Shown piece by piece: positions 23,085-33,834 of a stretch of DNA of 63,579 nt. Position numbers and translations under genes: made by a program. Within the stretch, counting starts at the first letter, position 1; every line of letters begins with the position of its first letter. The notes under the pieces are model-generated. The model made no database searches. It saw only the letters and a program-made list of their open reading frames with translations, and was not told where the DNA came from. The stretch comes from Capillidium heterosporum (lineage: Eukaryota; Entomophthoromycota; Entomophthoromycetes; Entomophthorales; Capillidiaceae), in the NCBI GenBank assembly GCA_016630905.1, contig WBMQ01000023.1, positions 1 to 63,579 of the forward strand, given 5' to 3'.

Positions 23085-25281
23085 GGACATTGCTATCCTC
23101 TTTATAATAAACTGACTCTCTAGTCATATTTATAGCATGAGTATGATTATACATTAGTGAATTGCTTTGGCATATATCTCTACTTTCAATAAAATGCTAT
23201 ATCTAGTAACCTAAAACTTTGATCGATATATAAAAATTAAAAATAGTTACCTTGCTTACAAGATGAATAAATAGATAAAAACTATATGCTAAATATACAA
23301 ACTTCGATAAAATAGTAGTCAAAGAGATATATATTAATCTATATATTGTTTCAAGGCCTATCTAATATTAACCCTTTTAATTTAACCTTAGTATTTTTAC
23401 AATGTGTTTTGATGGTTAATGTTCATTTAACTAAACTGAAAAGTTGAACTGCAGTCCTTACCTTATTTCACTCAACTTCAATTACTCAAAGACTTTCCAT
23501 TAAAGTAAGAATATTACTTTACAAACTTTACTTTTATATCCATCAATACGTATGCTTACAGGACTGAAGACTTCTTTAATATAATTAAAGAATAAACAAG
23601 CTAGTAAAATAGAAGGTAAAGATGGAATAAACTAAAATAAAGCATGCTATATGGATCTTTTAAGATTAAAATTACTATTACTTATAATAAGTTATAAAAA
23701 TCTGTCAGCAACATATTAGCAAATTGTTACTAGAACAAATGAAATTAACTCCAAAATAGAATGCAATTAAGGTAATGAAATACAGAAAACTCCAACGCTT
23801 TTAGCTATTCGATTTAAGATATACGATAGTTTAAGAATTGAAAAGTAAGAAACTTATTGGAGCTAAAAGCAAAATAGATTACTTCATCCTCTGAACTTTA
23901 CAACTGATGCCTACTGCTATAAAGTATAAATTCCAAGCCAAAAGTACGTGCTTTAAGATATTAAACTAAAATCAAAAATCATAATTTACATTCATTGATC
24001 GAATAATAATGCTTAAACTATGTTGAACTTCAATCTATAAAAACTCTAATTACCTTGTAGATGAAGGAAGAGAGAACGAATTGCCACGATTTCTAAAGAT
24101 TCATCTATATGTATTAAAAAGAAAGTAAACAGAATAATTGGCTGTTTAATAGCTTTAAAGATTGATATTGATATTGTAATAAGTTACTTGGGATTTCATT
24201 CTAGCAGTCTATAGTTCGGCTTCAGTCGATAGTATTGTATTTCATCTTGGTAAAGTACGTAGGCTGTTCAAAGATAGACTTGCTAAATTCACCTTGGATT
24301 TGAAACTTCAATCTGACAATGATGGGGTAAAACTATCTAAGCCAATAAGTACTTCCATTAATCTTCAATTTAGAATTCTACGTGCGAAGCTTTGGGGTGG
24401 ATCTATATATATCAATAATTCTTCAAATACCATCATTTAATTCGTCAACTTAGTCATTAAGGTCTGGGTAAGTTTAGCTACAGAATACATTTTTCAAGAG
24501 AAATAAGAGGATGTACTATTTCAGCACCTACCTATAGTTTTATTCATATATAAGCATCATATCCCAGCCATCTATCTAAAATTAATCAAACACCTGGATT
24601 ATCAACTAATGCAGTACTAATCGATTACTACCAGCACTAGCACCTTGCAAAAGTTGCCACCTTTATACAAAATTCAATCATGACCAACCCAGCCCAAATG
24701 ACCATTTAACTTTCTTAGAAGTAATCCGACATCAGATAGTCTTCCCAATCCCCATTACCAACTTTGAAAATAGCCCACCACCAATTACAGGTTCGCCATA
24801 TAATCTCAAAGCGCCTTTACCTAAACTAGGATAAAAAAGCTTTCTAATCGGACTAGGGGAACTGGACCGATATCCTAGAAATCCTATAAATAAACCTAGA
24901 GTCTTCGGTTTAATCCCAAACTCAACCTAAATTGTTCCAGTAATCATGCCTTGAGATAGCTATAACCCTATTTGGCATTGGGTCATTAGAGCAACAGATG
25001 CCATTGATTTTTAAAGCTATAGCAAAAGTTTAAAAACTTTATTTGTATGATTTGAGTGGATACTTGAAAGATTGGTATAATCGAAATTTCTAGCACATGT
25101 CATTATTCCATATTCTATTTCTATATTGATAGAATTTACATGTGGGAAGTACAAAAAATGAACGTAAGATAGCTATAGTAAAATGCAACACACAAATATA
25201 TGGTGCAAAGAAACAATTAGGTTTTATTGATAATTTTGGTAGCTTTTAGCAAAAAACAAAACAATAGTATATCCTCCCTTA
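23085..25281. other. 2.2-kb intergenic region, nothing recognised
   Basis: AT-rich without a supported gene. It separates the 3' ends of the cystinosin-like gene and the minus-strand Zn(II)2Cys6 gene. Somewhat less AT-rich sequence near 24600-24900 has stops in all frames. Confidence 0.45.
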
Positions 25282-26484
25282 TTAAACGTTACTTTTGACA
25301 ACAGGAGCCACCATCAAATTATTATATTCCTCATGGTAGTTCCCTCCATATGAATAGCTATTAAACCCAGATGGCGAAACAAAGTTATCGGACATAAAGG
25401 TCGAAGATACTGGTGACGAGACAGATACAGACCCCGAAGAAGTACCTGTAGAAGCCAAGTTAGGTAGATCCGACATAGAACTAAAGTTCATCTCTAAGCC
25501 CAACATAGATTGAAGGTTGAGGTTGGTCTGTTGGTTGACCCTACTCGTAAAACTATCCAAACTCAACTGGAACTTGCTATCAGCCAAGATAAAGAGTGCT
25601 GAATAATAAGCATCAGTAAAGTAAGCTAAAGGGAATTGGTCAGTAACTGGGAAACTTTCCACCCAAGACTTCAATTTGTAAACTAGGTTACAGACCTCTA
25701 AAGTGTAGTTGTCGCTAGGGAATTCACTCTGCAATAAGACGAAAGCCACTAGGACTCGAAACAACAAGAGAGAGGTATTAATGGTGATGGGGATTTCCAA
25801 GTTGGTAGTAGGGTCGTAGTTATTCAAATCCAACCCAAAGTAGAATTTCAAGTCTTGGTATACCATGTGCAATTGGTCGTCGGAGATGAGGGCATGAGTG
25901 GGATCGCAGGTCCTTCTAAAGAGAAATAACCAACTGTGGAAGGTCAAAGTATCTAGCAAAGCGAGTTCGGTATGCTGGCTTAAATTGATACTTTCACCTT
26001 GCAATTGTAAGCGGTGAGTAGTAGACTTGATGAACAGGTTGAAGTGTTGGATTTCGTCGACACTGGAGGCTAAAGGATAAGCTTGCAAGAGTTCAGGGCT
26101 TAAAGGACAGGCGACGGTGGATGGTGGTTCTTGAGCATATTCGGGGTTATTGGTGCTAACTGATTCGCAAGGACTGACAGCTGTGCTACAGATTGTGGGG
26201 TTGTTTATTAGAGTAGGAGTGGTGATAACGGTACTAGCTTCACTTTGGGGATCTATGGAGTAGGATTGTAAAGATGTAACATTCAACTCCATACGCTGCT
26301 TAGGTTTAGGACCTCGCTTCTTAGGTTTGTTGTTAAAATGGCAGGGAACATCGTGCTTGACACACTTGTCGCATCGTAGTTGGTCGGGTAGTTTTACGCA
26401 CTTGGTCCGTCTCGTCTTACATGAGTCGCAGGCGTTCTTGGATTTAGGTAGACCTTTGGTGGCGAGGGTAGTAGCTTTCAACAT
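25282..26484 (-). CDS. Zn(II)2Cys6 transcription factor (copy 1)
   Basis: A single-exon 400-aa protein with an N-terminal fungal binuclear zinc cluster. Cysteines 19, 22, 29, 38, 41 and 48 fit C-X2-C-X6-C-X8-C-X2-C-X6-C, and a basic linker KKRGPKPKQR follows. Such proteins bind CGG-type sites as fungus-specific regulators. The middle has a conserved block (QHTELALLDTL...FLFRRTCDP...DLKFYF) shared with the paralog at 28398-29591, and the C-terminus is Ser/Pro-rich, ending APVVKSNV. It is shorter than typical family members and shows no classical fungal-TF middle homology domain that I recognise. The two paralogs are divergent, about 1.9 kb apart. Target genes unknown. Confidence 0.88.
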   Translation of the reverse strand: MLKATTLATKGLPKSKNACDSCKTRRTKCVKLPDQLRCDKCVKHDVPCHFNNKPKKRGPKPKQRMELNVTSLQSYSIDPQSEASTVITTPTLINNPTICSTAVSPCESVSTNNPEYAQEPPSTVACPLSPELLQAYPLASSVDEIQHFNLFIKSTTHRLQLQGESINLSQHTELALLDTLTFHSWLFLFRRTCDPTHALISDDQLHMVYQDLKFYFGLDLNNYDPTTNLEIPITINTSLLLFRVLVAFVLLQSEFPSDNYTLEVCNLVYKLKSWVESFPVTDQFPLAYFTDAYYSALFILADSKFQLSLDSFTSRVNQQTNLNLQSMLGLEMNFSSMSDLPNLASTGTSSGSVSVSSPVSSTFMSDNFVSPSGFNSYSYGGNYHEEYNNLMVAPVVKSNV

Positions 26485-26820
26485 TTCAACAATTTTGTAT
26501 TTCGACCTGAGAGTTTTGATAACTTTTGTAAAAGCGTCCCATAGCCACTATTTATACCTCTTTGATAAAAAAGTGGACTTGCCATTTCGATTCGATTTTA
26601 GTTATTTGCGATAGAGTAAGGCTAAGGATGAGAGCCTCAATTAATTTTGGGAATCCTGTTCTAGTTTTTTAAGGTAGTGGGATTGGAGCGTGACCTACAT
26701 TCAAGGATCGGTTTGGTATAAGCTAGGCTAATAATCTATAGCTTTCATATTCCAACTTCCTTTTCAAGTGAAATTATTCAGCTACTGTTAACCCACTCGT
26801 TGTTCTCGAGCTCGGTTAAA

Positions 26821-28330
26821 ATGTTCCTAAACCGGATGCAGGTAGCCAATAAAAGGCATTTATTCAACAACGGAATTGGCGACTTGGGCCTAGCATTCAA
26901 AATCCATATGACCAAGGACATTAGGTTGAACTATCTACACTACTGTATAAAGGATATTTATCTTGCTTATAGTAATTTGCCATCGAAACTCAACACTACC
27001 TACCGGCTCCTAGACTCTCGATAAATTTCGAAGCGGAACTTGCAGTGCTTACCAACCCCAATTAGTTTAAAGTTTGGGATCCACCACTTTATTATGTCGG
27101 AATGGAAGTTTGTCAAGAGACAGAGAAAGCCCAAATAAACATCGAAAGTTACTATGTGGACGACATAGCTGGCTTTATAGGTTAGTTTTCTAGTAAGCTT
27201 AATATATACACTGCAAGGCTAAATATATACTGTTCTTTAGACCGGATGGACCACCTTACCTAATGGTATTCTTTACCTTCAATTCTCAAATTTCAAGCAG
27301 TTTAATGGCTCGATACCAGTCACGCTATCTGACAAATTATGTCACATTTTCGAATGTTTCTTTGTTGGTAAAGCCACTACAACTTTGATTTATCTAAAAG
27401 TATAGCTGTTCCGGTTCCCACATCCTTATATGAAACCTATAGCTGCATTTCATTAAGCATTTGCAATGACCACTATCAGTATACTTTTGTAAGAGGAGAG
27501 ATTGGGGACTTACGGAGTATCCTTAAGTTTCAAAACTTTTGACAAAGCTATCAAAAATATGCTATAACCTAGTAAAAGACGACATTTTAAATGGATTCTG
27601 CAGCTCACAGTTGAATATGCTAATATATACTCGAGTCATACACTAAAATGGACTCAGGTGTTCGACTTAAGTACACTAAACCATGTTTACCCATCCACCT
27701 TCTGTATCCTACCGAGAATATCTTACATACCCCAATTGCAATTTCATCTTTTAGGTAGGAGCAGTTACAAAGAACTTTGACAAAGGAAGTAAAGTATATC
27801 TTCTCTACATCCTTATCGCCATTTCTTCAAATACAATCACCAAAGCATCCAAACCTTACCACTTTCACTTATCAACTTACAAAGCAAAGTTCTTTTACCG
27901 AAATTGGATCCACGTGATTGCAACCTATCAAACTTTGAGATAGAAGAGATGCCTTGAAAAGGAAGTTGGAATGGACCAAAATATATTGAGGTTGAAGCCA
28001 ATCCTATTATTAGAACTAATGAAATCTAAAGATGGTCCTTTCCTTTACCTATATCGAGTAAACTTCAAACTTATGGGTTCTATGCGATATCTCAATTGGG
28101 ATATAGCAAGCTTTACGACATCATGTAAAGTTTAGCTAACCAATAGTTTGCCAAAGCCAAGCTTACCAACTTGAAGTAATCGGAATACTTTTACTTTGAA
28201 TTGGAACTTGCAAATGTCCATAAAGACGCTATTCAATAAATCTAATATATTGCCAGTTCTTTCAAATTTCAACACTTGAAACGGAAGTTATTTGAACTCG
28301 GCGTTGCTAAATTTACATATAAATAGTCAA
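26821..28330 (+). pseudogene. Decayed multi-exon gene of unknown function
   Basis: Coding-like stretches follow each other between the two zinc-cluster genes. From 26821: MFLNRMQVANKRHLFNNG to RLLDSR, then a frame change into NFEAELAVLTNP, TAG, and FKVWDPPLYYVGMEVCQE up to a plausible intron near 27180. From about 27830: YNHQSIQTLPLSLINLQSKV, then SKLQTYGFYAISQLGYSKLY with several stops between and after. The composition (more G/C, amphipathic) resembles real genes here, but stops and frameshifts rule out a product. I do not recognise the family. Confidence 0.45.
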
Positions 28331-28397
28331 AGAGCAATCTTTTTTTACTATTTTAAACTCTTATCAACTTCGAAAACCCAACTACTTAAAGCCCAGA

Positions 28398-29591
28398 ATG
28401 TTGAAGACTGTCGACATACCACCGAAATCCAAATCCAAGAACGCGTGCGACCACTGTAAGTTTCGACGTACAAAGTGTCAACTCCTACCCGACCAAACCA
28501 AGTGCCTCCGATGTATTAAACTAGATATCGATTGCAAGTTCGATAACAAACCTAAACGACGTGGTCCTAAACCTAAACCTAAACAGAAGGTAGCTATTGA
28601 TATAAAAGCATCCCAATCCAAATTTCATTTGAATACTACCAACAACCTCACTCATAAAGTCGAGAAACTGGAAGCTAAAACTAAAGAATTGAACACCAAC
28701 CACCACAACACCAACTGTAAAAACTATTTAGTACCAAATTCAGCCAATTTACCATTTTTTATAAACCCCGACATCTTGAAAGCTTATCCACTACCATCCA
28801 CTACCCAAGACATGGAAAGTTTCAACCATAGTATAAACTCCATCGGCCAAACTTTAAACAACAAAGGTCAACAAATTAATTTAACACAGCATTGCGAACT
28901 GGCTTTACTCAACCTCCTACCTTTCTCGTGCTGGGCCTTTTTATTCCGTCAGACTTGCGATCCTAACTATTACCTTACTACTGATGCTCAGCTACTTAAA
29001 ATCTTTACTGATCTGAAAGTCTATTTTGATGTAAATTTGAAAAGCTGCGATACCTATGACGCTTCGACGAACTTTGATATCACTACAAACTGTAGCCTTC
29101 CCATTAATCTAAAAGGTAGCCTTTTATTATTTCGCACACTAGTTGCTTTTGCTTTACTGGAAAGTGAGTTTCCAAGTGACGCCTTCACTTTGGAAGTCTT
29201 GAAGTTGGTTTACAAGTTGAAGTTACATATAGAAGAGAAGTTTGGACTAGATAAGCAAGTCCTATCCGATGATTTTATGGAGGCTTACGGCTTGATATTA
29301 GTCATTTTAGATGACTCCAGGTTTCAGTCGAGTTTAGTTAGCTTTAGGAGTAGAGTCTATGGAAGTTTGGTCGATTTGGGATGTAGTAAAGATGAGTTGA
29401 TTGATGAGGAGGAGGCGCTTTCTAATTTGAGTTCTTTCTCGGCTTCCTCGCCCAGCTCCTTAAGTTCAGAAGGAATAGTCACTCCTATTAGCTTGAATAA
29501 CTTTACCTTTTTGGATGCTGATATCCAAGGTACTAAGTTCATAATTGCACCAGTAGTTAAAAGTAATGTTAATTTAAGCTGTCAGTTCTAA
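28398..29591 (+). CDS. Zn(II)2Cys6 transcription factor (copy 2)
   Basis: A single-exon 397-aa paralog of the gene at 25282-26484. Zinc-cluster cysteines are at 17, 20, 27, 36, 39 and 46 with the same spacing (X2, X6, X8, X2, X6), followed by KRRGPKPKPKQK. The central block is conserved (QHCELALLNLL...FLFRQTCDP...DLKVYF), as is LLLFR.LVAFALLESEFPSD. The end carries the same motif, APVVKSNV, plus six extra residues. Residues 60-105 are Asn/Lys/Thr-rich, unlike copy 1. The pair probably arose by inverted duplication and diverged widely outside the DNA-binding and central blocks. Predicted nuclear regulator; targets unknown. Confidence 0.88.
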   Translation: MLKTVDIPPKSKSKNACDHCKFRRTKCQLLPDQTKCLRCIKLDIDCKFDNKPKRRGPKPKPKQKVAIDIKASQSKFHLNTTNNLTHKVEKLEAKTKELNTNHHNTNCKNYLVPNSANLPFFINPDILKAYPLPSTTQDMESFNHSINSIGQTLNNKGQQINLTQHCELALLNLLPFSCWAFLFRQTCDPNYYLTTDAQLLKIFTDLKVYFDVNLKSCDTYDASTNFDITTNCSLPINLKGSLLLFRTLVAFALLESEFPSDAFTLEVLKLVYKLKLHIEEKFGLDKQVLSDDFMEAYGLILVILDDSRFQSSLVSFRSRVYGSLVDLGCSKDELIDEEEALSNLSSFSASSPSSLSSEGIVTPISLNNFTFLDADIQGTKFIIAPVVKSNVNLSCQF

Positions 29592-30769
29592 GAATTCTCT
29601 ATTTGGATCAATAAATGTGTATATAGTGCTTTATATTGATACGTATATACCTAAATTGTACCTTTGTATATTTTGGATGAGTAGGTAGGTGTAGGACAAT
29701 GTGATGGGAATTCCAATCTTTTAAACTTGCACCCGCTTATAAAAAGTTCAAGCTTCCCGGAAGATGCCTGGTTTGGTTAAAGCTAATGCAAAAAATGCGG
29801 TTACCAAAGGACTAAGTTAAGGTTTATGCGAGGGCTAGACATCTGTATCCGGATATCGTAAAATATTTAATTGGTAAGGTGGGTGGTGTTAGTAAACAGA
29901 TTGTTGCTTTCAGCTTTATGGATTGGACTTTGAGTATAGATGTAAAGAAAATACGATGGGGAAGTTGAAGCAAAATGTAAGCGATAGTGATGGTTTATGA
30001 TGATGCTTATAAAAGATAAAGAATATTCAATCAGTTATTCAATTAGAAAGACAGCTTTTAGCTTGGTTAATAGGAGATGCTTGTATTGAATTTACTAGTT
30101 AGAAGTACTGGACAGTTTAATTAATGGATTGTAGTAGTGCCATTTAAGATTTGTTAATACTAATGTGGATGTGATGTTGTAGATTAAGTACTACATTTCA
30201 AGATATGACCACCAGTTTTTACCTTGGAATGGCTTTGACTATATATGTTTATGGAACTAACTTTTACGAATTTGATAGAATACTTGATTCTATCACGTCT
30301 CACCACATCTACATCCACTTTTAAATTGTCAGGCAACATCTCAAAATAAGGTAAAGGTAAATTACAGAGTTATCAAGCATTACTTGACAAAGAGATGTAG
30401 CTGTATAATAAGTTTAATTGAACTGCAAACTCAAGTATTCACTAACCTTACTGATGATAATGAATAGAAATATTCGAAATAATATAGTGTATAAGTATCC
30501 TATTTTAGATACATATACAGCTCTATCCCGAATTCATACAACACCACAACTAAACGTCACTTTAAATTAAATTACCTCAGTTTATAACTATTTTAGGTAT
30601 AGGCAAAATAATTATTTAAAGATGATAGAATAAATTACGTAATTTATCCTATTAACTTTACTCCAAGCTAAAAATTTGAACCTTGACTACAAGTTATTTC
30701 AAACTTTTGTCCAACTCTCAAGCTTATAGAGGTCCAAACCCACATCAGCCAGAGTTTAAAATAGAGAAC
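29592..30769. other. Intergenic, nothing recognised
   Basis: AT-rich sequence with no supported gene between the 3' end of the zinc-cluster gene and the start of the GLTSCR1-domain gene. A non-ATG open stretch reads into the latter from 30683. Confidence 0.45.
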
Positions 30770-31947
30770 ATGGAACCTACCAAGGATGATTTAAAGAAAC
30801 CTACAACCCAATCGCAACTCCAATCCCAACTTCATTCTCAAATTCAAACCCATATTCAAACTCAAGCCCAAACTCCAAATGCAGCCTCAACTCCAACAGC
30901 AGCGACCCCAACAACTCCCTCCACCCCCTCCAAACGACCTAATAAAACTCGACGACTTACCACAAAGAACCCCCAACTCCTTTCCTTAAAAGATAGACTT
31001 TACGCCTCAGTACCTTCCCGTTCCAAGTACAGTATCCCTATAGAAGCTTTGAAGCCTTTAGCACAACCAACACAGCAAGCACCCTTGTTACCACAATCTT
31101 TCAACATCTCCAACATCAACACCACTACAAACTCCAACTCTATTTTCAATGCTGAGGTCAAAAATCAGTTCAATAAGTTGAATTTGGAACTCGATATCAG
31201 CAAGGATACCATAATAAAAAACCTGCTCAACTACAAGCCTTGGCAGAATTTTAATAACAGCGCCAACAAAAGCAACAAAGTTCGCATAAGTAAACAGGTG
31301 GAGGCAGCAAAAGTAACCGTAGAAAGTAAGGAAGAGCAGGTAGAAAAGGAAAAGTTGAAGTTGGAGTTTGAACGTCTGAAACAAGTGCCGGTGGTTGTGG
31401 AGCATAATTTGTTGATAAAACAAAGGCAAGTATAGTTTTCAAATTATTTTTAATATTTTGAAATATCTTAGGTTTCAAAAGCAACTTGATTTGGACCAGA
31501 AATTGATATTGGAACCCAACTTGGATACCTTCAAAGATTTTAAGGATGGATTCGAGCGCTTAATTCCTTACCACATCTACCAGAATGTCCTAGATCCACA
31601 ACAGGAAACGTGGTGTAAAGGTAAAATTTCATTTCTTTATATTATCACTATTCTATTTTCCTATCTTTTTGATTCAATTTGCTTCTCTTTGAAATAGATA
31701 TTATAAATATATATTGAATGAGCTTAAAAAATTAGAACAAGTCGAACTAAGCTGGACAAGTATCGGAACCAGGTTACCCAAATTGAAGAGTAGGTTAATG
31801 GAGGTGGAACGCAAGAGTTTGAAAAAGGTACTATTTAAAAAATTATCTGCGATGTTTACCTTTTGTCTTTGTTCTGTTTTATAGCATTTTGTAGAGAGCA
31901 AGACTACTCAAACTTTGATTGATCGACTCATATTGGATAATTTGTAA
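30770..31947 (+). CDS. GLTSCR1 (BICRA-like) domain protein, probable chromatin-remodelling subunit
   Basis: The ATG at 30770 starts a Gln/Thr/Pro-rich N-terminus followed by a coiled region. Downstream exons carry LDLDQKLILEPNLDTFKDFK, FERLIPYHIYQ and HFVESKTTQTLIDRLILDN. These match the GLTSCR1 domain signature (DQ...L.PD...PF.S..DA..RLLPYH.YQ, then .FI.EEKTTL..D) of BICRA/BICRAL, subunits of non-canonical SWI/SNF (BAF) complexes. Exons: 30770-31429, about 31482-31620, 31698-31827 and 31885-31947. The exon 2/3 junction is one base out of phase with any strong site, so a noncanonical site, a missed base or a mutation is possible. A strong GTAAGT inside the last codons could extend the gene to 32065. 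Nuclear role inferred from the family. Confidence 0.68.
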
Positions 31948-33096
31948 GTTAAAGTTATTGATTTAATCTTGGCAACGTTGTTCTGTATTTGAGGCAAGCA
32001 GCTTGGGCACCAACCTTTTTAGTTTGGATAAACCAATTTTAGATCGATTTAACTTTATCAGTTGAAAGGTAGGGAGACATAAGTCATAAACTACTGACTT
32101 TCACTGTGCCGATACCAAGGGTATTTAGTTGACCAAGCTATTAAAGTTAAACTTGATGACTTTTTGCTACTTATTTTTCTATTTTTATATACAGAATGCC
32201 ACCATACCCTTATAATACCAACAATAGCAATATCTAACTATGGTTTTGAAGTAAAAATGGGAAGGAATAAAGTAAGTGTAATAAAGCTTTGGCAGATAAG
32301 CTTCATCTGTAATAGGCTATTTTAAAATTTCTAAAAGGTAAGATTGTCAATTTGACTCAAATGAAGCTAAGGACTTTTGATTGAAATAGACTTGTTGTCT
32401 ACAGAGAAGAAACTATATAATGTATTCACTATATTTTTATTCGTCTTTAAGTCATTGGCTTCACAAACTACTATTTGAAAATATTCGTCTATGCAAGATT
32501 GGGGGTCCAACACTTTCAAACTTCAAAAATGTATCTATTTTACAAGTTTTAATATACTAACTTTATCTTAAAAATTGTGCCGTTTTATATTTATATTGAA
32601 GTGTCTTCAGCCCATCTTGTAATTTGGTTTGGGGCTGTTACCAAATTTAGTTTTGAAAACAACGGTCCCCGCTAGGACATCCTTCCGACTTGTCGACCGT
32701 AAGTAGTATCTAAGTCAGTAATACCCAAGCTGTTGTGGGGTCCAGATACATGAAAATAGAGTTTAGGAACTGTGCTATTGAATCACAATTTTACAATTCG
32801 GAAAAACTGTACAATGATGGTACACAGACCTCTAAATATTTTACATGTAGTACGACATTATAGGTAGAAATTATATAGGTTTATGGGACTATAATTTATT
32901 TGGATGAAGACTTCGTAACCAAGTAACTTTTCGATAAGATCAAATAAAATATAAGACCTTCCCTCCAAGCTACTTTGATTACAAAGTAAAGGATTAATTA
33001 TGAGTATTTTGATGGTATGATATGAATAAATAAGGTTGGGTCAAGTTGGATTATAAAGTCGATGATTGAAAGTAAATCCTTCATTGTCAAGTCACC
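31948..33096. other. Intergenic between convergent genes
   Basis: Apart from a possible extra terminal exon of the GLTSCR1-domain gene (about 32006-32065), nothing is recognised. The segment 32620-32760 is slightly G/C-richer but has no match elsewhere in the window. Confidence 0.4.
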
Positions 33097-33834
33097 CTAC
33101 TGAGACCCAAACAACTGAGTCCAGAAACCATTGACGTTAGCAGCCCCAAACTCAGTAGCCTTAGGATCCAATATATTTCTTAAATGGCCTGGCGAGTTGA
33201 TCCACATATCCATAACTTTGTCTACTGAGTTGGCACCAGCCGCTACATTTTCCGACAAGTTACCGGCATTATAACCGACACGTTCAGCGCGTTCCGAATG
33301 GTCGCTACCATCACTGCCAGTGTGTGACATGTTGCCGTTACTAGCTTGATCTTGGCTGTGATCTTGAGCTGCGGCGATGAGTTGATCATTGTATTGGAGG
33401 GGCTGCAAGCCTTCCGACTCGCGGATCTCGTTGACTCGGACTAACATCTCCTGCATGTCGAACCCGGCCTCGTTATTACCATAGGATTTAGCGCCTCGTT
33501 GGCTGCGTTGCGATCGTGGATTTTGAGGTCTTTCGTAGTTGTCTTGGGCTTGTTCGGGTTGGTATTGGGCTTGAGGTTGTTGCTCCGGCTGGATTTGAGG
33601 TTGGGGTTGAGGCTGAGAACTCTGTTCGACTACATTCTCCTGACTAAATGGGTTGATAGTTGGTGGATTCTGTGATGGTTGGTTAGGGTTGACTTCGGTA
33701 ACTACGACGATCACTTCGCCAGGATTGGGCCCTTGCTCGGTAGTTACTACCTCCTCAGGTCTAACTGGGATGCTTAGGACAGTCGCTGCCAACAAGCTGA
33801 GGATGACTAGCAGAAGTTTGAATCTTGGTACCAT
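33097..33834 (-). CDS. Secreted CAP/PR-1 superfamily protein
   Basis: The start is the ATG at 33834; it gives a 245-aa protein with a clear signal peptide (VPRFKLLLVILSLLAATVLS). Residues about 25-115 are Pro/Gln-rich and low-complexity. The C-terminal 120 residues are a CAP (SCP/TAPS, PR-1) domain: LVRVNEIRESEGLQPLQYND, AAQDHSQDQASNGNMSHTG, AGNLSENVAAG, and WINSPGHLRNIL, with the usual His and Glu of the CAP cavity. Fungal relatives are cell-wall or extracellular proteins that bind sterols or lipids (Pry-type). No C-terminal anchor is seen, so secretion to the wall or medium is likely. No intron is needed. Confidence 0.9.
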   Translation of the reverse strand: MVPRFKLLLVILSLLAATVLSIPVRPEEVVTTEQGPNPGEVIVVVTEVNPNQPSQNPPTINPFSQENVVEQSSQPQPQPQIQPEQQPQAQYQPEQAQDNYERPQNPRSQRSQRGAKSYGNNEAGFDMQEMLVRVNEIRESEGLQPLQYNDQLIAAAQDHSQDQASNGNMSHTGSDGSDHSERAERVGYNAGNLSENVAAGANSVDKVMDMWINSPGHLRNILDPKATEFGAANVNGFWTQLFGSQ

